Assembly: GCF_946479605.1 (NCBI RefSeq)
Contig: NZ_CAMLGT010000102.1
Coordinates: forward strand, 1 to 12,481
Length of the DNA stretch: 12,481 bases
Source: an uncultured Lacibacter sp.
GTDB taxonomy: Bacteria; Bacteroidota; Bacteroidia; Chitinophagales; Chitinophagaceae
Direction of reading: 5' to 3'
Part shown: one piece after another, positions 6,804 to 12,481 of the stretch
Layout of the letters: every line of letters starts with the position of its first letter
Numbering within the stretch: the stretch's first letter is position 1
Notes under the pieces: model-generated
Told to the model about the DNA's origin: nothing
Databases searched by the model: none
What the model saw: the letters and a program-made list of their open reading frames with translations, nothing else
Made by a program: the position numbers and the translations under genes

Positions 6804-7793
6804 TCAGGATTCGATAAAATTAGAAGGTTCTTCCTTCATGTACTTTTTAAAAGCCGTTGAAAAGTTACTAACGTTGGTATAACCAATAATTGAGGCAACC
6901 TGTTTTACGGAATATTTACCGCTTGATAATAACTCGCCTGCTTTCTGCATTCTTTTTTGCTGGTAGTATTCATAAATGGGCATGCCAAATACCGATTTAA
7001 AAATTTTCTTCAGCTTGGTGGAGCTCATAGTTGCCTTGCGTGAAAGCTCTTCGATGGATTTGGGTTTTGCCGAAAAGTTTTCGACCAATATTTTTTCAAT
7101 TCTGAATACCGTATAAATATCGTCGGGTTTAATATTACTCTGTACATCCGCCAATGCTACTCTTGAATGGATACGGGTAAAAAACCGTTCCATCAATAAT
7201 TGAACCCTGTTTTCCGCATACAGGTGCGGAAAAGGTGTATCAGGGTCTTCTTCCATGATCTCGTTCATCAACTGATAATACACCGCATCAAGAGGTTCCA
7301 TGGTAAAGCTGCGGCTTTTCAGCGAAATATAGGCTGGCAGTATATCATCAAACACTTCAATGCCCATTAGTTTCCCCAGCCATACTTTGGGTATCAGAAT
7401 ATTTACACCTTTAAATGTGGTGCCTTTTGTTCCGTGATAATACCAATCGAACAAGGAACTGGTGAGATAAGCAACTGCTATTGTTTCCTTCTTTCGTTCA
7501 ATCACATCCGTATCAATACCAATGCGTATGTTTTTTTCAATCACCAACTCGTCAAACCGCAGTGTATAATACTCTTCAGTATCATCTTTACGGTGCAGCA
7601 GCCAATCCCTGTTCATACGGCAGTTAATAATGTTTACATCAAGCCCGTTTGAAAGCTGAAGTACACGATAATAACCGCTTCCAATGTCTTCAGGGAAAAA
7701 TAACCAATTGTCCTTTACTTTAACATGTAACCGTTCAGCAAGGTCATTGATCATTTCTCCATAACTGGAGTGTGTGTACTCGAAAGAAAACAT
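6804..7793 (-). CDS. AraC-family transcriptional regulator (first of a tandem pair)
   Basis: 329 residues, a paralogue of the next gene. The HTH domain spans about 232-329: SIEELSRKATMSSTKLKKIF as first HTH, then IYEYYQQKRMQKAGELL, then YSVKQVASIIGYTNVSNFSTAF as second HTH, ending EEPSNFIES. The two neighbours share IYEYYQ-x2-RMQKA, GY-x-N-x-SNFS-x-AF and much between. The N-terminal domain is diverged: both keep GSGY/ASGY, then V-x-x-L/E-x-NGL near residue 40-55. Its ATG at 7793 follows an inverted repeat that surrounds a near-consensus -7 box, suggesting autoregulation. It ends on TGA. It lies 63 bases downstream of the PspC gene on the same strand. Confidence 0.9.
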   Translation of the reverse strand: MFSFEYTHSSYGEMINDLAERLHVKVKDNWLFFPEDIGSGYYRVLQLSNGLDVNIINCRMNRDWLLHRKDDTEEYYTLRFDELVIEKNIRIGIDTDVIERKKETIAVAYLTSSLFDWYYHGTKGTTFKGVNILIPKVWLGKLMGIEVFDDILPAYISLKSRSFTMEPLDAVYYQLMNEIMEEDPDTPFPHLYAENRVQLLMERFFTRIHSRVALADVQSNIKPDDIYTVFRIEKILVENFSAKPKSIEELSRKATMSSTKLKKIFKSVFGMPIYEYYQQKRMQKAGELLSSGKYSVKQVASIIGYTNVSNFSTAFKKYMKEEPSNFIES

Positions 7794-7799
7794 AGCCCC

Positions 7800-7823
7800 G
7801 ATTGTTTCTCAAATTAAACAATC
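7800..7823 (-). promoter_or_regulatory. Inverted repeat around a putative -7 box: candidate operator for the AraC pair
   Basis: GATTGTTT (7800-7807), 8-base spacer, AAACAATC (7816-7823): perfect 8-bp arms. On the minus strand the spacer and its edge read TTAATTTG, one base off TAnnTTTG, with TTG about 20 bases upstream. The repeat ends six bases before the AraC ATG at 7793. A dimer bound here would block the promoter. Confidence 0.45.
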
Positions 7824-7856
7824 AATTACCAAAATGCAAGGATGTTTATTTCATTA

Positions 7857-8075
7857 TTAGTAACGCAGAGGGTTGCGCTTACGGAACCAGATATACTGCC
7901 TGATATTCATCCAGAAGGCAACAAAGAAATAGATGATCAAAGGCGAACCCATGGTAAGAAAAGATATATAAATAAAATATTTACGGATGGTGCTTGTAGC
8001 AACGCCCATCTTTTCGCCCAGCCAGGTGCAAACGCCGAATACGTTCCATTCAATAATCTGCCTTAAACGGTTCAT
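7857..8075 (-). CDS. PspC-domain membrane protein
   Basis: 72 residues, close to the short Bacteroidota PspC proteins. The N-terminal half, MNRLRQIIEWNVFGVCTWLG then EKMGVATSTIRKYFIY, matches the PspC pattern (a G-V-C-x-W/G-x-G-E-x-x-G segment followed by a helix). About 36-60 (ISFLTMGSPLIIYFFVAFWMNI) is a hydrophobic membrane segment, and the tail is basic (RQYIWFRKRNPLRY). PspC proteins in proteobacteria sense envelope stress with PspB; no other Psp gene is seen here, so the role in this organism is open. It is divergent from aconitase across about 250 bases and lies upstream of the AraC pair on the same strand. Confidence 0.85.
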   Translation of the reverse strand: MNRLRQIIEWNVFGVCTWLGEKMGVATSTIRKYFIYISFLTMGSPLIIYFFVAFWMNIRQYIWFRKRNPLRY

Positions 8076-8324
8076 AGTGTTTCGTTGTAGTGTAAAATTA
8101 CTTCTTTCAACAATTCTTTGGAGCAGTTGGTTTAAAAAGTTGGTGATTTATCGGTAAATTCGCAACCTCAACAAGCAAATTGCAAATCTGAGAGTTTGAA
8201 TTCCGATAGCTATCGGAAGTGCCGATGGAAAATTTTCATCCCCAGCACTTTATTTTACCGGTCACTAACGTCTGTTTTCGAATTTTCAGATGCGCTGATT
8301 TTCATCATTATCAAATTCTTCTTC
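8076..8324. other. Divergent intergenic region between the PspC gene and aconitase
   Basis: Holds no convincing gene. The aconitase frame is open back to a TTG at 8196, but residues encoded there are not conserved-looking. It contains a perfect 18-bp palindrome (8201-8218) and a second dyad (8219-8249). A weak TAAATTCG near 8155 is one base off the -7 consensus, without a clear upstream box. Confidence 0.5.
8201..8218. repeat. Perfect 18-bp palindrome TTCCGATAGCTATCGGAA
   Basis: Both halves match with no spacer. It lies 107 bases before the aconitase ATG. Such a palindrome may be a dispersed repeat in the genome or a protein-binding site; only one copy is present in this window. Confidence 0.6.
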
Positions 8325-10592
8325 ATGGTATTCGATCTCGACCTCATTAAAAAGACGTACAGCGAAATGCCTGCCAAAGTGGATGCAGCCCGAAAAGCAT
8401 TGGGACGTCCTTTAACACTGGCAGAGAAAATATTATACTCTCACCTCTGGAAAGGAGTTGAACCCAAAGATTTCGAAAGAGGTAAAGCCTATGTTGATTT
8501 TGCTCCCGACCGTGTGGCAATGCAGGATGCAACTGCACAGATGGCTCTTCTTCAGTTCGACACAACAGGTCGTAAGAAAGTAGCAGTTCCCTCTACCGTA
8601 CATTGCGATCACTTGATTGTTGCTAAAACAGAAGGTAAGCAGGATCTGGTGAAAGCCGTTACTGATAATGAAGAAGTGTACAACTTCCTGTCTTCGATTT
8701 CTAATAAATACGGCATCGGTTTCTGGAAACCCGGCGCTGGTATCATTCACCAGGTGGTGCTGGAAAACTATGCTTTCCCAGGTGGTATGATGATTGGTAC
8801 CGACAGCCACACCGTAAATGCTGGTGGCTTAGGTATGATTGCGATTGGTGTGGGTGGTGCTGATGCCTGCGATGTAATGGCAGGTTTGAGCTGGGAACTG
8901 TTGATGCCGAAACTGATCGGTGTGAAACTTACCGGCAAACTTAATGGCTGGACAGCTCCAAAAGATGTGATCTTAAAAGTTGCAGGTATTCTTACTGTAA
9001 AAGGTGGTACTAATGCCATTGTTGAATATTTCGGCGAAGGTGCAACAAGCATGAGCTGTACAGGAAAAGGCACTATCTGTAACATGGGTGCTGAAATTGG
9101 TGCAACCACTTCTACATTCGGTTACGATGAGAGCATGGCTCGCTACCTGAAAGCTACCGGCCGTGCAGAAGTTGCAGATGCTGCAGATGCTATTAAAGAA
9201 TACTTAACCGGCGATGCTGAAGTATATGCGAATCCTGAGAAGTATTTCGATAAAGTAATTGAAATTAATCTGAGCGAACTGGAGCCACACTTAAACGGAC
9301 CTTTCACTCCGGATTTAGCTACCCCCATTTCGCAAATGAAAGAAATGGCAGCTAAAAACGGATGGCCTACGAAAGTGGAAGTAGGTTTGATCGGTAGCTG
9401 TACCAACTCTTCTTACGAAGACATCAGCCGTGCAGTAAGTCTTGCAAAACAGGTTGCTGAAAAAGGTCTGAAAACGAAAGCTGAATTCACCATTACCCCC
9501 GGTAGTGAACTGGTGCGTTATACGATTGAAAGAGATGGTTACCTGAGCACATTTGAAAAAATTGGTGCTACCGTATTTGCAAACGCATGCGGACCTTGTA
9601 TTGGTATGTGGGATCGTATGGGTGCAGAAAAGCAAGAACGCAACACCATCGTTCACTCATTCAACAGAAACTTTGCCAAGCGTGCTGATGGCAACCCCAA
9701 TACTTTAGCGTTTGTTGCAAGTCCGGAATTGGTTACTGCATTGGCAATCGCCGGTGATCTTACATTCAATCCAGTAACTGATACATTAACTAATGAAAAA
9801 GGTGAGCAGGTAAAACTCGATCCGCCAAGTGGTGATGAATTGCCTGTAAAAGGTTTTGCGGTTGAAGATGCCGGTTACCAGGCTCCAGCTGAAGATGGCA
9901 GCGGTGTTATCATTGATGTAAAAGCAGACAGTAAGCGTTTGCAACTGTTGTATTCTTTTGCTCCTTGGGAAGGCACAGATCTGAAAGGATTGAAACTCCT
10001 CATCAAAGCAAAAGGAAAGTGTACGACTGATCATATTTCAATGGCTGGTCCATGGTTGAAATTCCGTGGCCACCTCGATAACATCAGTAACAACATGTTG
10101 ATTGGCGCAGTAAACTTCTTCAACGAAAAAACAGATAACGTAAAGAACCAGTTAACGGGCGAATACGGTCCTGTTCCTGCAACGCAGCGTGCTTACAAAG
10201 CAGCAGGTGTTGGTTCAATTGTTGTTGGTGATGAAAACTATGGTGAAGGTAGCAGCCGTGAACATGCAGCGATGGAGCCTCGTCACTTAGGTGTGCGTGT
10301 GGTATTGGTGAAATCATTTGCACGTATTCACGAAACCAACCTGAAGAAGCAAGGTATGCTGGCATTAACGTTTGCCAACAAAGAAGATTACGATAAGATC
10401 CTTGAAGATGACAGCATTGATGTAATTGGCTTAACCAGCTTTACCCCGGGCCAACCTTTACAACTGGTGCTGAATCACAAAGATGGCAGTAGCGAAAACA
10501 TAACCGTTAACCACAGCTACAACGCTCAGCAAATTGAGTGGTTCAAAGCAGGTGGTGCGTTGAATGTGATACGTGCTGAATTTGCAAAAGGA
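8325..10592 (+). CDS. acnA: Aconitate hydratase, mitochondrial type
   Basis: Isomerises citrate to isocitrate through cis-aconitate in the TCA cycle using a [4Fe-4S] cluster; cytoplasmic. With ATG 8325 the product is 755 residues. The cluster ligands are C359 (GSCTNSS), C422 and C425 (ACGPCIG), almost the same numbers as in pig mitochondrial aconitase (358, 421, 424). Other conserved blocks are [36 protein letters not shown], and in the C-terminal swivel domain [12 protein letters not shown] and [19 protein letters not shown]. This is the AcnM-like branch, not the longer IRP1/AcnA or the AcnB branch, so the symbol follows common annotation. The longer frame from TTG 8196 adds 43 unlike residues and is rejected. 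It ends in two adjacent TAA codons, followed by a terminator. It feeds isocitrate to the dehydrogenase at the left end of the window, though the two genes are not linked. Confidence 0.97.
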
Positions 10593-10644
10593 TAATAACA
10601 GTCGGGGCGCTGACAAGGCCTGCATGTTTTTAATTCATAAACTT

Positions 10645-10674
10645 AAATCCCGCTGTAAAAAAGCGGGATTTTTT
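10645..10674 (+). terminator. Rho-independent terminator after aconitase
   Basis: AAATCCCGCT (10645-10654), loop GTAAAAA, AGCGGGATTT (10662-10671), then more T to 10674: a 10-bp perfect stem with a T run. It finishes 21 bases before the guanine deaminase ATG, leaving very little room for a separate promoter downstream. Confidence 0.9.
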
Positions 10675-10695
10675 ATCTGCATTAAAAAAATATTC

Positions 10696-11175
10696 ATGAG
10701 CCAATTAACAAAAGAAGATTTCATGCGTGAAGCCATTCGCCTTTCCATTGAAAACGTTGACAGTGGAAAAGGCGGTCCATTTGCGGCTGTAATTGTGAAA
10801 GAAGGAAAGATCATTGCGACTGGTGTAAATGAAGTTACTTCCAGCAAAGATCCCACGGCACATGCAGAAGTGGTTGCCATACGTAATGCATGCAAATCAT
10901 TAAATGCATACCAACTCGATGGTTGCGAAATTTATTGCAGCTGCGAGCCCTGTCCCATGTGCTTAGGCGCTATCTATTGGGCAAGGGCATCAAAAATTTA
11001 TTTTGCGAATACTAAAGAAGATGCGGCAGCTATAGATTTTGATGACAACTTCATTTACAAAGAAATCGAGCGTTCATATGCTAACAGAAAAGTGGAAACC
11101 AAACAACTGCTGCGTGACGAAGCCTTAGCTGCATTTGAAAAATGGAAAACAAGTCCCTTGAAAAAATTGTATTGA
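10696..11175 (+). CDS. guaD: Guanine deaminase, cytidine-deaminase-like fold
   Basis: Hydrolyses guanine to xanthine and ammonia in purine salvage and breakdown; cytoplasmic, zinc enzyme. The 159-residue protein matches Bacillus GuaD along its length: GGPFAAVIVKEGKIIATG, DPTAHAEVVAIRNACK (zinc ligand H56, catalytic E58), SCEPCPMCLGAIYWAR (zinc ligands C86, C89), FDDNFIYKEI (115-124, the guanine-deaminase signature that separates it from tRNA adenosine deaminase TadA), and a C-terminal KKLY close to the Bacillus KKEY end. The frame is open upstream through the aconitase terminator, but ATG 10696 gives family length. The TGA stop is at the expected place, showing that TGA terminates in this genome. 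It is convergent with, and touches, the next gene. Confidence 0.93.
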   Translation: MSQLTKEDFMREAIRLSIENVDSGKGGPFAAVIVKEGKIIATGVNEVTSSKDPTAHAEVVAIRNACKSLNAYQLDGCEIYCSCEPCPMCLGAIYWARASKIYFANTKEDAAAIDFDDNFIYKEIERSYANRKVETKQLLRDEALAAFEKWKTSPLKKLY

Positions 11176-11826
11176 TCAATTCAATGCAGCTTTCCTTTCT
11201 GTTGGAAAGAACGGATTATCACGTGCCAACAACAAAATAGCAGCTATTACAGCAATTATAGCTAACATCGCAATCTGCAAATACGATTGAATAACGGTAT
11301 GGTTAATAATTGCTTTCGAATTATGTTGCAACACACTACCTTCTCTCGCCTGCACATCATTTAAATTGTTCAAAGCTGCCTGTGCCTGCAGAAAATGCTT
11401 ATCCAGCAGCTGTTCATAAGCGTATGCATCTGAACCGGCTCTAAAATTCTTTTCTGCTGTTTTATAAGCTGCCAGGCTTGTTAATAAAGCCTTCCAGTGT
11501 TGCTGTTCATCTTTTGTGAGATAGGTTTTTTCATATGCATCAATCAGCTGCATAACAGCAACATCATGCTTTTGCAACTGGGCCGTCAATTCCTCTGCTG
11601 AAACGGCTTTATTCATGTGCAGTATTTTCTTTTGATAAAGATGATCATTGATCTCAAACAAATAACCCGAGGGCATCAACCTGTCTTGATATAACGATGC
11701 CATGTTTTTACCCAACTGGGCATATTCTTTTTCATGCCAGAGTTGGTTTAATCCAATGCCACCCAACACCACAAACAACACAATCGCAGCAACACGTTTT
11801 TCTTTAATCGAAATAAATTGTTTCAT
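11176..11826 (-). CDS. Membrane-anchored four-helix-bundle (MCP-sensor-like) protein without a signalling domain
   Basis: 216 residues. A membrane helix at about 12-30 is followed by a periplasmic, mostly helical region (31-180) rich in Leu, Ala, Gln and Lys, with heptad-like stretches (AVSAEELTAQLQKHDVAVMQL, and YKTAEKNFRAG), then a second membrane helix at about 181-201 and a 15-residue cytoplasmic tail. This is the layout of the four-helix-bundle sensor domain of methyl-accepting chemotaxis proteins, but there is no HAMP, MCP or kinase domain. Bacteroidota carry similar short proteins; their role is unknown to me. The TGA stop abuts the guanine deaminase stop. Confidence 0.8.
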   Translation of the reverse strand: MKQFISIKEKRVAAIVLFVVLGGIGLNQLWHEKEYAQLGKNMASLYQDRLMPSGYLFEINDHLYQKKILHMNKAVSAEELTAQLQKHDVAVMQLIDAYEKTYLTKDEQQHWKALLTSLAAYKTAEKNFRAGSDAYAYEQLLDKHFLQAQAALNNLNDVQAREGSVLQHNSKAIINHTVIQSYLQIAMLAIIAVIAAILLLARDNPFFPTERKAALN

Positions 11827-12005
11827 ACAGTAAAAATTTAAACGTTCGCAACTTTCAATTTACGACTAAATAGACTCCTGTCAAAATGTACAGTCACTGA
11901 TTCTTGTCACAGGCTCAACCATCGGTTTTATTCAATTAACCGTTTATCACAGAAAAGGCGTTGTACCGGTTCAATTCCTAACTTTAAAACACTAAACTTC
12001 AACGC
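11827..12005. other. Divergent intergenic region, promoters for the sensor-like protein and gamma-glutamyltransferase expected
   Basis: 179 bases between outward-facing starts. For the right-hand gene, TAACTTTA near 11979 is one base off TAnnTTTG; for the left-hand gene TAAATTTT near 11835 (minus strand) is likewise one off. Neither has a clear upstream TTTG at the right distance. No long inverted repeat is visible. Confidence 0.35.
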
Positions 12006-12481
12006 ATGAGAAAACTTTTTCTTCTATCACTCTTTACGACCTGCTCATCACTCGTTTTTTCTCAGCAAACACAAAAACCTGTGCTGCATGGAAAAAACTG
12101 GATGGCTATTACGGGCAAACCCTTAGCTGCAACAGCCGGAAGCATGATCTTTCAAAAAGGTGGCAACGCTGTTGATGCAGCCTGTGCAATGCTTGGTGCT
12201 ACTTGTACCATGTGGGATGTGTTAAGCTGGGGCGGCGAAACGCAGGCGCTTATTTATAACCCAAAAACAGGAAAAGTAATTGGCATTAATGCATTAGGTG
12301 TTGCACCAACAGGAGCAACAGCTGAGTATTACAAAAGCAAGGGATATAATTTTCCACCAGAATATGGCCCGTTGGCAGCTGTAACACCAGGTACTGTTGG
12401 TGGGTTGTGTTTAATGTTGGCCAACTATGGCACCATGAGTTTAAAAGAAGTACTGGCGCCGAGTATGCAATTAGCCGCAGG
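12006..12481 (+). CDS. ggt: Gamma-glutamyltransferase precursor (N-terminal 158 residues; runs off the right edge)
   Basis: Family members cleave the gamma-glutamyl bond of glutathione and related peptides outside the cytoplasmic membrane and self-process at a Thr into two subunits. The visible part has a signal peptide (about 1-20, MRKLFLLSLFTTCSSLVFSQ), then the conserved opening: MAITGKPLAATAGSMIFQKG, GGNAVDAACAM, LSWGGETQALIYNPKTGKVI, NALGVAPTGAT and AAVTPGTVGGLCLMLANYG. The usual SG-x-GGGGF motif reads LSWGGETQ, a variation seen in the YwrD-like branch, so the substrate may not be glutathione. The nucleophile Thr and the small subunit lie beyond the window. It has its own divergent promoter region. 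Confidence 0.9.
   Translation, partial: MRKLFLLSLFTTCSSLVFSQQTQKPVLHGKNWMAITGKPLAATAGSMIFQKGGNAVDAACAMLGATCTMWDVLSWGGETQALIYNPKTGKVIGINALGVAPTGATAEYYKSKGYNFPPEYGPLAAVTPGTVGGLCLMLANYGTMSLKEVLAPSMQLAA

Noticed and set aside
8196..8324. N-terminal extension of aconitase from TTG 8196
   Set aside because: The added 43 residues do not resemble aconitase, include the palindrome, and ATG 8325 starts at the usual N-terminus.
10573..10695. N-terminal extension of guanine deaminase
   Set aside because: It would overlap the aconitase end and translate the terminator; ATG 10696 matches the family.

Overview
The window looks like a chromosomal piece of a Bacteroidota genome, probably Chitinophagaceae; this is inferred from protein style and promoters, not from a marker gene. 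Supporting signs are a metal-type KdsA (so a Gram-negative LPS maker), a short-chain-type L-threonine 3-dehydrogenase, a TlpA-like protein with the Bacteroidota GSW-x-PNC active-site context, a 72-residue PspC protein, weak or absent Shine-Dalgarno sites, and several close matches to the Bacteroidota promoter TTTG-N~19-TAnnTTTG. Both ends cut genes: the C-terminal part of an isocitrate dehydrogenase on the left and the N-terminal part of a gamma-glutamyltransferase on the right. No mobile element, rRNA, tRNA or CRISPR array was seen.

Layout. 1-787 (-): NADP-type isocitrate dehydrogenase with its own promoter. 874-3585 (-): a probable three-gene operon running tdh (L-threonine dehydrogenase), a small secreted protein, then a secreted TlpA-like thioredoxin. 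3786-4607 (+): kdsA, divergent from tdh and apparently nearly leaderless. 4664-5449 (+): an exported protein, possibly an outer-membrane barrel, ending at a bidirectional terminator. 5790-7793 (-): two tandem paralogous AraC-family regulators. 7857-8075 (-): PspC-domain protein. 8325-10592 (+): mitochondrial-type aconitase. 10696-11175 (+): guanine deaminase. 11176-11826 (-): membrane-anchored four-helix-bundle sensor-like protein. 12006-end (+): gamma-glutamyltransferase.

The main observation is in the TlpA-like gene. One open frame of 417 codons (2127 down to 874) is interrupted only by a TGA at 1257-1255, and that TGA sits exactly where the first, nucleophilic cysteine of the CxxC motif belongs (GSW-TGA-PNC). 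Both sides remain in the same frame and look intact. This fits a selenocysteine UxxC thioredoxin, a single-base nonsense mutation, or a sequence error. TGA appears to be an ordinary stop elsewhere here (guanine deaminase ends on TGA at the family's expected length), so genome-wide code reassignment is unlikely. A weak hairpin directly after the TGA could be a SECIS element.

Metabolically the region is mostly housekeeping: two TCA-cycle enzymes (aconitase and isocitrate dehydrogenase, not adjacent), Kdo synthesis for LPS, threonine and guanine catabolism, and glutathione or gamma-glutamyl peptide hydrolysis. The accessory part is the AraC pair with its inverted repeats.
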